From NCBI GenBank assembly GCA_902806055.1, contig CADCVD010000004.1, forward strand, positions 1 through 54,518: a stretch of DNA of 54,518 nt, given 5' to 3'. A program made the position numbers and the translations under genes. Numbering within the stretch: the first letter of the stretch is position 1; every line of letters begins with the position of its first letter. The notes beneath the pieces are model-generated. The model did no database searches, was not told the origin of the DNA, and saw only the letters and a list, made by a program, of their open reading frames with translations. Of this stretch, positions 35,249 through 42,578 are shown in pieces. The stretch comes from an uncultured Rubrobacteraceae bacterium. Its GTDB lineage: Bacteria; Actinomycetota; Rubrobacteria; Rubrobacterales; Rubrobacteraceae.

Positions 35249-36226
35249 ATGGCGCTGAAGAAGAGACCGCGCAGGGGAACCAGGGCCTTTAGAAAGCGGG
35301 CGCTCGACAAGCGCTGGCGGCCAGGTCTCGTTGTGCTAGCGGGGATAGTAGCCGTCCTAGCCCTTATAGGGGTGGTTGGTTCAGGCTATTTCGGGACGAC
35401 TCCTATAGGGACCGCGTTACGAGCCAGCTTTTCGGAGAGCGACGAGGCAGCGAGTGTGGAGCGGGTCGAGAACCCGGCCGTCGCTGACGAGGCGCCGGAG
35501 CCGGTGTCCGACAGGGCTGCGGAGGAGGCAGTCGAGAAGGCCGCCAAGGAGACCGCCGAGGCGCAGAACTCTGACGACGAAGAGGAGGCCGCCGAGGCCG
35601 AGGCCGCTCAGGAAGAGGCCGCTCTCCTCGCGGAAGAGGAGGCTACCCTAGAAGAGGAGCTCCCCACCGAGGAGGGCCTCCCGATCGAAGAAGAGCTTCC
35701 GACCGAGGAGGGGCTCTCAGAGGAAGAGGAGCTCCCGGACGAGGATGAGTTTGCGGAGGAAGACGAGTCCGCGCCCGTGCCGCCGAGCGATCCCACCATG
35801 TACCTGGAGATCCCTAAGCTAGGCATATCCGGCGCAATAGTAGCCGGGGGCGAGGCAGGTCTTGAGCTTGGCACCCAGCTAGTATCAGGAGCCCCCTGGG
35901 TGCCGGGCTCCAACACCTACATCGCCGGCCACAGGGTTGGCTTCCCGGGTACCGGCAGCGACCGCATCTTCTACAACCTGCCTGCCATGTCGGCGGGAGA
36001 CGCGGTCACGCTCTACGACTCGCTTGGTCAGGAGTATACGTACCAGGTTACAGAGGTGTTTGCGGTTACGCCGTATGACGTGTGGGTGACGGCTCCTACG
36101 GGAAGTGACATGATCTCGTTGCAGGTGTGCACGGAGACCCCGGAAGACTGGTGGACTATAGGTCCAAGCCTGATGAGTTCGGGGCCTGAGTCTGGGCGTC
36201 TGATCGTGCGGGCCGAGCGCGTCTAA
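35249..36226 (+). CDS. Sortase family transpeptidase with long acidic linker
   Basis: A 325-residue membrane-anchored sortase. A basic cytosolic start is followed by one span (LVVLAGIVAVLALIGVVGSG, 28-47). Residues 60-183 are a very acidic, Ala/Glu-rich linker with near-repeats of EELPTEEGL. The sortase barrel starts at MYLEIPKLGISG. Catalytic residues are His228 (YIAGHRVGFPG), Cys294 (ISLQVCTETPE) and probably Arg317 (GRLIVRAE). It would attach or polymerise surface proteins carrying a C-terminal sorting signal. No protein with an LPXTG-like signal is encoded nearby. The ATG follows GAAAGAGGG. It is the best-preserved gene in a decayed region and ends at a hairpin terminator. Confidence 0.9.
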   Translation: MALKKRPRRGTRAFRKRALDKRWRPGLVVLAGIVAVLALIGVVGSGYFGTTPIGTALRASFSESDEAASVERVENPAVADEAPEPVSDRAAEEAVEKAAKETAEAQNSDDEEEAAEAEAAQEEAALLAEEEATLEEELPTEEGLPIEEELPTEEGLSEEEELPDEDEFAEEDESAPVPPSDPTMYLEIPKLGISGAIVAGGEAGLELGTQLVSGAPWVPGSNTYIAGHRVGFPGTGSDRIFYNLPAMSAGDAVTLYDSLGQEYTYQVTEVFAVTPYDVWVTAPTGSDMISLQVCTETPEDWWTIGPSLMSSGPESGRLIVRAERV

Positions 36227-36254
36227 AAGCAAGCGAGCATAAGAGAAGGTTGAC

Positions 36255-36289
36255 GAGAGAGGGGCGTTCCGGCAGGAGCGTCCCTCTCT
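36255..36289 (+). terminator. Terminator hairpin after the sortase
   Basis: AGAGAGGGGCG on the left pairs, with a small bulge, with CGTCCCTCTCT on the right. It sits about 30 bases past the stop and is followed by a modest T-rich stretch (GTCTTTG). Confidence 0.65.
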
Positions 36290-36366
36290 GTCTTTGAGAT
36301 ATCCCTCTTCATCTCAAAGCCCTCGAAGAGATAAAACGCGAACGCATCCCCGGTCTTGTAGAGGTG

Positions 36367-36624
36367 TTACGCAAGAAGAAAATACGAAAAGCCGAGCAGC
36401 GCGAGCGTAACAAATCCGCCACCTGAGAAAGCTTTCGAGTCTGGGATTTTGGCCTCCAGCTTAGGGGCTTCTCCTTGGCCTAGAGGTCGCATATCCTGCT
36501 GGACCGGGGCTATATAGACTGCCCCTTCTTGTACCTTCTTCTTTATGCTGGGGGCTGGGATGTAGTACGTCTGGATAATGACGACGGGGAGGATCAGCAC
36601 AGATGACGCAGGAAAAGCGGCCAC
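36367..36624 (-). CDS. Small hypothetical protein with a C-terminal hydrophobic segment
   Basis: An 85-residue frame (GTG 36624; GTG 36600 is the alternative start). It has a hydrophobic N-terminus (VLILPVVIIQTYY), a polar middle and a hydrophobic end (GGGFVTLALLGFSYFLLA). Neither start has a ribosome site, and the 5' end overlaps the divergent gene at 36603 by 22 bases. The C-terminus recalls a sorting signal in general layout but lacks an LPXTG-like motif and a basic tail. Confidence 0.3.
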   Translation of the reverse strand: MAAFPASSVLILPVVIIQTYYIPAPSIKKKVQEGAVYIAPVQQDMRPLGQGEAPKLEAKIPDSKAFSGGGFVTLALLGFSYFLLA

Positions 36625-37064
36625 AAAAACGTGGCTCTGGGTTCTTGAGGCTCTTCGAGCGCGGAGTCGATACCGCTACTCGCAACAACGTCACAGCTTA
36701 CGGCTACTCCGTGAGCATCACCGCTGCCTTCGCGCTCCTGCAAACCTCCCGGACCGATACGGGAGTCTTGGAGATATTCGTCTTCGCTCTCGGGGCGGTC
36801 ATCGCCTTCGCCCTGATTGCGGCTGCAGCCTCCGGCTTCTTTCAGGAAGAGCTTGAGGATCAGCCGAGCAACGTCAAGGCTCTCGCTGGAGCGTTATCGT
36901 TCTTCTCGGTGGGCCTAGCGCTCGGGGTAGCATATGTCGTCGGAATACTTATACAAGGCACGCTAGCGTGGCCGGTCAGCGCGTTTTTGACGACGGTGGT
37001 GTATGTAGGGGCGGTGGGGGTAGAGTTGGCCGTAGCGCACCGGATATGCGGGAGTGGTGAGTAA
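36603..37064 (+). CDS. Membrane protein of unknown function
   Basis: A 153-residue protein with a basic, cytosolic N-terminus and four spans: AYGYSVSITAAFALLQT, LEIFVFALGAVIAFALIAAA, ALSFFSVGLALGVAYVVGIL and LTTVVYVGAVGVELAVA. GGGGAGG lies about 11 bases before the ATG. No family is recognised. It is followed directly by a long hairpin (37075-37127). Confidence 0.6.
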   Translation: MTQEKRPQKRGSGFLRLFERGVDTATRNNVTAYGYSVSITAAFALLQTSRTDTGVLEIFVFALGAVIAFALIAAAASGFFQEELEDQPSNVKALAGALSFFSVGLALGVAYVVGILIQGTLAWPVSAFLTTVVYVGAVGVELAVAHRICGSGE

Positions 37065-37074
37065 AGGCACACGA

Positions 37075-37127
37075 AGTCATACACCTAGTCCTCCTCTCGG
37101 AAGCAGGGTAAGACTAAGTGTATGACT
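37075..37127. terminator. Sixteen-base hairpin, probable terminator
   Basis: AGTCATACACCTAGTC (37075-37090) pairs with GACTAAGTGTATGACT (37112-37127) at 15 of 16 positions, around a 21-base loop. It starts ten bases after the preceding stop. The near-perfect symmetry would work on either strand; there is no T run. Confidence 0.6.
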
Positions 37128-37562
37128 ATGACCGCTGTAAAGAAACCGGAATAACCGGAGGTCTCTCGTACACATGACCGTTGTGGACGCTGTAGACCCT
37201 CAGGACGTAACGGTTGAAGTAGCTGTCGCTAGCAGAGGCTAATATTTGTGGCGTCGACTTAGCCTTCCTCGCTGCCGATCTCCATGATGGTGACGCTAAC
37301 GGCGCTGCTTCGGCGACCAGCCGCGCTAACGGCTAACTTTTGTAGCTTAATTGACATCTATTAGAATAGTAGTTGTGATCCGGGGTCCTTTAGGGCTCCG
37401 GTTCTTTTCTCGGCCGCTTGGCCTTATTAACCAGACGCCGGTAAGAGTACCATTCTCGAAAACTCACGGATGCAAGCAGATATCTGAAGCCTTCTTTGGC
37501 CGTTTTGCGGCTGGTCTGGGTGGGTAAGAGAGGTTTGCTATTCGACGAGGAGGAGGCAAGCT
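37128..37562. other. Gene-poor stretch with a promoter-like TTGACA and a terminator
   Basis: Only very short frames (22 to 31 codons) are present. TTGACA at 37351-37356 has a weak -10 candidate (TGTGAT, 37374-37379) 17 bases on, immediately before the hairpin terminator at 37380. Confidence 0.4.
37380..37409 (+). terminator. Rho-independent terminator
   Basis: CCGGGGTCC and GGGCTCCGG pair around TTTA and are followed by TTCTTTT, the classical form. No convincing gene precedes it on the plus strand within 300 bases, so it may end a small transcript. Confidence 0.65.
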
Positions 37563-37814
37563 GTGGCTGAGCAGAATACAGAGCAACAGATCCAGGTTCG
37601 GCAGGTGACTGATGTCCACGCCAACTGGAGCAACCAGGGCGAACAGAACGATGGCAAGTTCTCCTACCAGCTAATTCTTGATGACGGTGCCGAGGAAGCA
37701 ATCATTATGCCCTCGGCAGAGGCCGCTGAGGCGCTCAGGGACTTGATCCAAGACGCAGAGACCGTTTACTGGGACAAGCAGAACGAAGTCCTTGTATTCA
37801 GCAAGATAAAGTAG
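37563..37814 (+). CDS. Small acidic hypothetical protein
   Basis: An 83-residue protein starting at GTG with a strong ribosome site (GAGGAGGAGGCAAGCT). It predicts as two or three beta strands, then a helix (AEAAEALRDLIQDAE), then two strands (TVYWDKQNEVLVFSKIK). The acidic composition and lack of signal or membrane segment suggest a cytosolic protein. A perfect terminator follows 16 bases after the stop, so it is a self-contained unit. I do not recognise the family. Confidence 0.7.
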   Translation: MAEQNTEQQIQVRQVTDVHANWSNQGEQNDGKFSYQLILDDGAEEAIIMPSAEAAEALRDLIQDAETVYWDKQNEVLVFSKIK

Positions 37815-37830
37815 TTAGAGGAAACAAACA

Positions 37831-37867
37831 CGACCGGGCCGGGTCCTTCGGGGCTCCGGCCCGGTCG
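37831..37867 (+). terminator. Terminator hairpin with perfect 12-bp stem
   Basis: CGACCGGGCCGG pairs perfectly with CCGGCCCGGTCG around GTCCTTCGGGGCT; the loop contains a stabilising CTTCGG tetraloop motif. Confidence 0.8.
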
Positions 37868-38347
37868 CCTCTATGCACCGGGTTGCCGTATAGAGTTCTC
37901 GCAAACCGGGCTTCCAGCGTTATCTTATTCTCGGCTTATGCTCCGATCCTTAGCCCCGCGTGATCGGAGTACCCGCTGCAGTTTGGGTGGCGGGAAATAT
38001 ATCTAGCTGTTCAAGGGTGTAAGTATTCTTATTACACTGGGCTGGGGAAGGTACCTGTCCGGCGCGAGTTTATCTCAAGCACTCTCTAACAGGTTATAGA
38101 GTTAACTTCACATTGTGTCACTCAGAGCCGGTATTTAGCTGCCTCTTGAGGGCTAGGCATTATTACCAGGGCCGCGTCTGACACATGTTTCCCAGCTTCT
38201 TACCTTTGATCGACCCTTACTACGCTACTCAGAGAATCACTGACACATAGCGTACTTCCCACGCGCGGTACTCTTCAATTTGTGCGTGAGATTATGCCTC
38301 GATTTACTACTCCAACACGGCGCGGCCCGCTCTGGCCTGCAGGGGCA

Positions 38348-38371
38348 AAGGAGAGCCGGGCTGGGCTTTTA
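38348..38371. repeat. Right copy of the 24-bp perfect inverted repeat
   Basis: Exact reverse complement of 33980-34003. Read outward from the enclosed segment, both copies end in GGGCTTTTA. Confidence 0.85.
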
Positions 38372-38505
38372 TAGCGGTATGCAATGGTACTGACCCGTTG
38401 TGGTATCGAGGAGTTAGACGAGGCCGCGCTGTATACCGTTACCTACCCGATCACCCGCGACGCTCACGGTTGGTGAGTGGGTCAGCTGCACTGACTACCG
38501 CTATA
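38370..38505. repeat. Nested inverted repeats next to the 24-bp repeat
   Basis: TATAGCGGTA (38370-38379) pairs with TACCGCTATA (38496-38505), and inside it TGACCC (38391-38396) pairs with GGGTCA (38479-38484). The spacing is nearly symmetrical, so the 136-base segment could fold as one arm. Confidence 0.55.
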
Positions 38506-38990
38506 GGAGGGGGCGATTAACCAGCACATTCTAAGAAGAATCTACAAGATAGGACAAGAATATAGCATCGGCCACATGGAGTATCCGCCACACTCAGACC
38601 GCCTAGATCAGTGTGGTGACCAGTACGTATGCCCAAGGCTACATTTAGGAAGTTCTAAACGCCGCCTATGCTCAAGCGCGCCCTCACGAGGTCTAGGGCG
38701 GCGAGAAGAACGACCAGGCGCCGTCTTAGGCTCGCTCGCCAGTTTGTCGATGTTGTAACAGGCAAGAAAAACGGCTGCCGTTGACTCGCGCTCCTCGTCG
38801 CCTACATGGTTGAAATGCAAGCCACGCAGAATACTTTGACCAACGAATTCGTCTGAGCATTACTTCGACGATGGTAAACTATTAAAGTTATACGATCAGG
38901 CAGTCGAAGGGCATCAACGGCGCCTGGGGTTGCGTGGTAGTCCCGAGAGGCCAACGGCACTCACCGAGATTTACATTCTCGGCCACGATG

Positions 38991-39287
38991 CGGCGCTGGT
39001 ACTCCTACCAGCAGGCAGAAGGGTTGTTGACGCTGAACGAGTTACGCGAGATGTTAGCCAAGATCTCTGAGGAGACGGAGTAGATCATCGACGAGCTTCA
39101 AGCCGCCGAGCAGCAGCGAGAGAAGCAGGCTGCGCATGGTCTTGACCAGCAGACCACTGCCCAGGGCCAACCCTTTCTCCTCAAGGGGCCGGAGAGGTGG
39201 CGCAACGAGTACGAGAGGATCAGCATCAGTTTCACTGTAGACATGGGTTATGCGCACGTATTGCAATCGAGAACAACACAAGTATAA
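38991..39287 (+). pseudogene. C-terminal remnant of a serine-recombinase-like protein
   Basis: The frame reads RRWYSYQQAEGLLTLNELRE, then MLAKISEETE, a stop (39081-39083), then IIDELQAAEQQREKQ and onward to 39287. Large serine recombinases carry a coiled-coil after their zinc ribbon with the pattern R..YQ..A.GL.T..ELR..L..L.E, which this matches. No catalytic resolvase domain is found upstream. The remnant runs to the ribosome site of the next gene. Identification is by pattern only. Confidence 0.45.
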
Positions 39288-39298
39288 AGGAGCACCCT

Positions 39299-40009
39299 AT
39301 GGCATTGAATACGTCTTATGGCTCTCGCGGGAACGCGGCCGCCTACGCGCTGCCAGATGAGCGCGCCGGTTTCATACGCAAGACTTACACGCACCTGGCA
39401 TTCGCCGTGCTCGCGTTCCTGGTTCTCGAGTACGTGTTGCTCCAGTTGCCCGGCATCGAAGGGGTAGTAGGGCTAATGACCAGGGGGTTCAACTGGCTCC
39501 TGGTGCTCGGTCTCTTTGTTGTGGCGTCCATGATAGCCGACCGCTGGGCGCGTTCGGACGTCTCGCGCGGGTTGCAGTACGCTGGCCTCGGCCTGTACGT
39601 GGTGATCCAGGCGATCATCTTTCTGCCTCTGATGTTCATCGCCGCCAACTTCAGCGACCCTACCGTGATCCCGGCGGCGGCGCTCATCACCGGGCTCCTC
39701 TTCGCGGGGTTAACGGCTGTCGCATTTCTCACCGGGACGGACTTCTCGTTCCTTCGCGGGGCATTGGTGATCGGCTCGTTCGTGGCCCTGGGTTTGATCG
39801 TGGCGAGCGTCATCTTCGGGTTTACGCTCGGCGTGATCTTCTCGGTCGTTATGGTCGGGCTGGCCGCCGCGGCGATCCTGTACTACACCTCGAACATCCT
39901 GCGCTACTATCGCACCGACCAGTACGTCGCGGCCTCCCTGACTCTGTTCGCTTCGGTCGCCCTGATGTTCTATTACATACTCCAGATCCTCATGTCCCTG
40001 CGGCGGTAA
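39299..40009 (+). CDS. Bax inhibitor-1 / YccA family membrane protein
   Basis: A 236-residue protein with seven spans. The BI-1 family features are the N-terminal FIRKTYTHLAFAVLAFLVLE, the mid-protein LITGLLFAGLTAVAFLTGTD and the C-terminal YRTDQYVAASLTLFASVALM followed by FYYILQILMSL. The start ATG 39299 has AAAGGAG six bases upstream, created right after the recombinase remnant ends. BI-1 proteins are pH-sensitive calcium-leak channels in studied cases and interact with FtsH in E. coli; the role here is unknown. Confidence 0.9.
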   Translation: MALNTSYGSRGNAAAYALPDERAGFIRKTYTHLAFAVLAFLVLEYVLLQLPGIEGVVGLMTRGFNWLLVLGLFVVASMIADRWARSDVSRGLQYAGLGLYVVIQAIIFLPLMFIAANFSDPTVIPAAALITGLLFAGLTAVAFLTGTDFSFLRGALVIGSFVALGLIVASVIFGFTLGVIFSVVMVGLAAAAILYYTSNILRYYRTDQYVAASLTLFASVALMFYYILQILMSLRR

Positions 40010-40100
40010 CGCCTCACGCAAAGGACGGCGTTGACTCCGCTGGCTATAAGGAGGGTGATCGGTACAACTTTTTGCGCACATTCTGCGTATGTACGTGTAG

Positions 40101-40122
40101 TAAAATACGCATGTCGAACATG
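40101..40122 (+). promoter_or_regulatory. -10 element and overlapping palindrome before the metallopeptidase
   Basis: TAAAAT (40101-40106) precedes a 13-base palindrome CATGT-CGA-ACATG (40110-40122) that would cover the transcription start, as an operator could. The gene starts 21 bases further on, after AAAGGAGGA. Confidence 0.45.
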
Positions 40123-40142
40123 ATCCTTTAAAGGAGGACTAA

Positions 40143-40817
40143 GTGGGATTCGGCGGTTATCTCCTAGTAATGATCCTGGGTGTTCTGATCTCTGGAGCGG
40201 CGGCGCTGTGGGTGAGGAGCTCCTACAAGAAGTACTCCAAGCAGACTAGCTACAGCGGTCTCACCGGGGCACAAGTAGCACGTATGATTTTGGACCGCAA
40301 CGGCCTCGCTAACGTTCCTGTCGAGCCGGTCGCGGGCCAGCTTACGGACCACTACGACCCGCGGAGCAAGACGGTGCGGCTCTCGGAAGGCAACTTTGCC
40401 CACAACTCAATCGCGGCTGTCAGCGTGGCGGCCCACGAGTGCGGACACGCGATTCAGGACGCTACGGGCTATCTGCCGATGAAGGCGCGGGCGGGTCTCT
40501 TCCCGATAGTGGCTTTCAGCAGCCAGCTCTGGATGCCGTTGTTCCTTATGGGCATCTTCGGGTTGGGAACCTTCTTTATCCAGCTCGCGGTCATAGCCTT
40601 CATGGCGGTGCTCGCGTTCCACGTCGTGACGCTCCCCGTGGAGATCAACGCCTCCACCCGCGCCTATGGCCTCCTGACGCGCTACGGCGTGCTCTCGGTC
40701 AACGAGGCGGCGGGTACCCGGCGCGTCCTCACGGCGGCGGCCTTTACGTACATAGCGGCGGCGCTGACCTCGCTCCTGACGCTCCTATACCTGCTCTTCC
40801 TGAGCCAGAGCGAGTAG
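40143..40817 (+). CDS. YugP-like zinc metallopeptidase (membrane)
   Basis: A 224-residue membrane protein. An N-terminal span (YLLVMILGVLISGAAALWV) is followed by a soluble part with the zinc motif HECGH (98-102, AAHECGHAIQDATGYLP). Further spans lie near 120-170 and at the C-terminus (AAFTYIAAALTSLLTLLYLL). A later LPVEINAS supplies a probable third ligand. This is the arrangement of YugP-type neutral zinc peptidases of unknown substrate. The GTG start follows AAAGGAGGACTAA. A strong terminator follows. Confidence 0.88.
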   Translation: MGFGGYLLVMILGVLISGAAALWVRSSYKKYSKQTSYSGLTGAQVARMILDRNGLANVPVEPVAGQLTDHYDPRSKTVRLSEGNFAHNSIAAVSVAAHECGHAIQDATGYLPMKARAGLFPIVAFSSQLWMPLFLMGIFGLGTFFIQLAVIAFMAVLAFHVVTLPVEINASTRAYGLLTRYGVLSVNEAAGTRRVLTAAAFTYIAAALTSLLTLLYLLFLSQSE

Positions 40818-40842
40818 CGAGAACGCGAGAGACTTGAGGTAG

Positions 40843-40872
40843 AGGCGGGGGCTTTCGGGCCCCCGCCTTTTT
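40843..40872 (+). terminator. Rho-independent terminator
   Basis: AGGCGGGGGC pairs with GCCCCCGCCT around a six-base loop and runs straight into TTTTT, 26 bases after the metallopeptidase stop. Confidence 0.9.
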
Positions 40873-40916
40873 CGTACGTGCAGCCTGGTTTTGCGGCATA
40901 GGGCAAGCTCAAGTTG

Positions 40917-40922
40917 TAGAAT
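40917..40922 (+). promoter_or_regulatory. -10 element for a leaderless transcript
   Basis: TAGAAT ends nine bases before the GTG at 40932; ACCCGGGTC lies between and offers no ribosome site. Confidence 0.5.
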
Positions 40923-40931
40923 ACCCGGGTC

Positions 40932-41552
40932 GTGGAGGAGATAAAGCGTATAACCAAGCGTCGCCGGAGGCTTCGTACCGTGGGGGAGCCCCATCCGTGG
41001 GAGCCACGCCACATGCGGCTCGCCGCCACCCGGTACGCCGAGTCCGTGAGAGATAGACAAGGGCGGCGCAACGTAACACTCGGGGTCATACAGCACCTGT
41101 GGCGCTCGCCGGTACCCTTCGTCGGGTTCTACCCGCCCGAGGGGGTCAATGTAGTCGAGAACAGGCTCTACACGCCCGCCCCGCCGAGGCTGGTGGACGA
41201 TGCCGAATACCTCGCCGGGGTCGAGGCGCACAAAAAAACCTTCGCCCGGGACCTCGAAGGCACGATGCTGCCAGCGGGTAGTCTGCCGGGCTACTTTGAG
41301 GTTCCGGCCGACGAGGGTTGGCAGATCGTGGTGGACCTCGCCGAGAAACGTTTGGAGCTCTCGGATGCCTGGAGCCTGACGACTGATGCTGGGGTGGTCG
41401 GCAACCTGGCGCCCTTCGTCTGGGCTTACAAACACTGTGGTTTCTGCCTGCTTACAATCTACGACAAAGACATCGAGGGCTTGAGGGACGACCTGCTCTT
41501 CGTTGCGAAGCGCCAAGGGGTAGAGCTCCGCTGGCGCCGAACCGCAGCCTAG
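40932..41552 (+). CDS. Conserved-looking hypothetical protein
   Basis: A 206-residue soluble protein with a very basic N-terminus (EEIKRITKRRRRLRT) and mixed alpha/beta body. Distinct stretches are VGFYPPEGVNVVENRLYTP, LEGTMLPAGSLPGYFEVP and FVWAYKHCGFCLLTIYDKD, the last with a CGFC pair that could be redox- or metal-active. No family is recognised. The GTG start lies nine bases after a -10 element. Confidence 0.65.
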   Translation: MEEIKRITKRRRRLRTVGEPHPWEPRHMRLAATRYAESVRDRQGRRNVTLGVIQHLWRSPVPFVGFYPPEGVNVVENRLYTPAPPRLVDDAEYLAGVEAHKKTFARDLEGTMLPAGSLPGYFEVPADEGWQIVVDLAEKRLELSDAWSLTTDAGVVGNLAPFVWAYKHCGFCLLTIYDKDIEGLRDDLLFVAKRQGVELRWRRTAA

Positions 41553-41593
41553 AGATGTGACCGAACTTGCAATAAGAAACGTTCCTGGTGGGG

Positions 41594-41648
41594 TATAATC
41601 GCTGTAACCGTTCGCTCAAGATACGGGCTTGAGCTCACGAGGGGTTAC
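41594..41648 (+). promoter_or_regulatory. Consensus -10 and structured leader of the Crp/Fnr gene
   Basis: TATAAT (41594-41599) is followed by a leader in which GTAACC (41604-41609) pairs with GGTTAC (41643-41648) and CTCAAG (41615-41620) with CTTGAG (41628-41633) around a seven-base loop. This two-level stem ends just before the ribosome site AAGGAGAGAGG. Confidence 0.55.
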
Positions 41649-41677
41649 CGTTTTAAGGAGAGAGGTGAGCAGGAGAG

Positions 41678-42406
41678 ATGCTTAGCAGGCACGACACCGG
41701 GAGCTTCGCAGCCACTACGGCTCCGAATGGTTTCGGCCTCGAAGACTTCGAGAGAGCCGGGGTCCGGGTAGTAGAGCGGCGGTTCAAGGCCAAAGATACG
41801 CTTTTTACTCCGGGAGATCCCGACGACCAGCTTTACTTCCTGCTCGAAGGCACCGTGCGCCTCTACAAGATCTATGGCGATTACAAAGAGGCGACGACCG
41901 CGCTCCTGAAGAGCGACGGAGTTTTCGGGAAGCTGAGCCTCGTCGAGGGACGGTGGCAGGATGTCTTCGCCGAGGCCGTTACCGACGTGCGGGTAGCCAA
42001 CGTGGCGAAGTCTACTCTGACCGAGGTGATAAAGCGGCGCCCGGATTTCGCCATGAAACTCTTCTCCTCCTTCTCCGAGCGCTTGAGGCAGTCCGACGAG
42101 GTTATAGAGAGTCTTCTGCACCGCGAGGTCTCGACCCGTCTGGCGACGCTACTCCTTAACCTCGGCGAGCGCTTCGGCGAGTACAACAGCCTAGGCACGA
42201 TCCTCGATATACGTCTGACACATCAGGAGTTGGCGAACATGATAGCTTCGACCCGTGAAGCCGTCTCCAAGGTCATGAGCGAGCTGCAGCGCGACGGTAC
42301 TATTGAGATCCAGAACCGCAAGATAGTCATCGTGGACAGGGAGGCCCTAGCCAACCACGCCTCCGGCCCTTCCGGACTCTCAGTGGATGGCCAACTCTCC
42401 ATCTAA
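41678..42406 (+). CDS. Crp/Fnr family transcriptional regulator
   Basis: A 242-residue regulator. The cyclic-nucleotide-type beta barrel covers about residues 30-125 (FTPGDPDDQLYFLLEGTVRL, then GVFGKLSLVEG). A dimer helix follows, then the winged helix LTHQELANMIASTREAVSKV and MSELQRDGTIEIQNRKIVI. There is no N-terminal cysteine cluster, so it is not a classical Fnr oxygen sensor. The barrel lacks the canonical cAMP signature arginine/glutamate pair as far as I can see, so the ligand is uncertain. The ATG has good ribosome-site sequence upstream. It precedes the ECF sigma operon by 170 bases. Confidence 0.9.
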   Translation: MLSRHDTGSFAATTAPNGFGLEDFERAGVRVVERRFKAKDTLFTPGDPDDQLYFLLEGTVRLYKIYGDYKEATTALLKSDGVFGKLSLVEGRWQDVFAEAVTDVRVANVAKSTLTEVIKRRPDFAMKLFSSFSERLRQSDEVIESLLHREVSTRLATLLLNLGERFGEYNSLGTILDIRLTHQELANMIASTREAVSKVMSELQRDGTIEIQNRKIVIVDREALANHASGPSGLSVDGQLSI

Positions 42407-42543
42407 ACGAGCCGCGCCGAGCTCCTATCACTCCTCCCCAAACAGGCTCTAGCCTCGCTTGATCGCTTGGCAAGGCAGAGCACCGTTGCTGTTCAGGCGA
42501 GGCACGTCTCTTGTAGGAAGTGTAATATTTCCACACGGCTTCC

Positions 42544-42572
42544 GAAACTTTCGGGGCGAAACATCGTATAAC
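42544..42572 (+). promoter_or_regulatory. Possible ECF-type autoregulatory promoter
   Basis: GAAACT (42544-42549) and CGTATA (42565-42570) are 15 bases apart, close to the GAAC / CGT pattern of ECF sigma promoters. TATAAC also ends six bases before the ATG. Either way the sigma-factor mRNA would be leaderless. Confidence 0.4.
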
Positions 42573-42578
42573 TAGCAT

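Larger units (their letters stand above)
37868..38990. other. Gene-poor, decayed stretch
   Basis: More than 1 kb without a frame that has a ribosome site and plausible codon use. Composition is mixed and less GC-rich than flanking genes. It contains the right copy of the 24-bp inverted repeat and a set of nested inverted repeats. Confidence 0.55.

Noticed and set aside
36367-36440. Sorting signal (LPXTG type) at the C-terminus of the 36367-36624 product
   Set aside because: The segment before the hydrophobic end reads KIPDSKAF and there is no basic tail, so it does not meet any known sortase motif.
33960-38400. Target-site duplication flanking the 24-bp inverted repeats
   Set aside because: Only a loose similarity (GCGGTTGCA versus GCGGTATGCA) with an indel and different offsets; not a proper duplication.
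38576-38758. 60-codon frame in the decayed region
   Set aside because: No ribosome site and no recognisable sequence; it lies in a stretch of decayed DNA.
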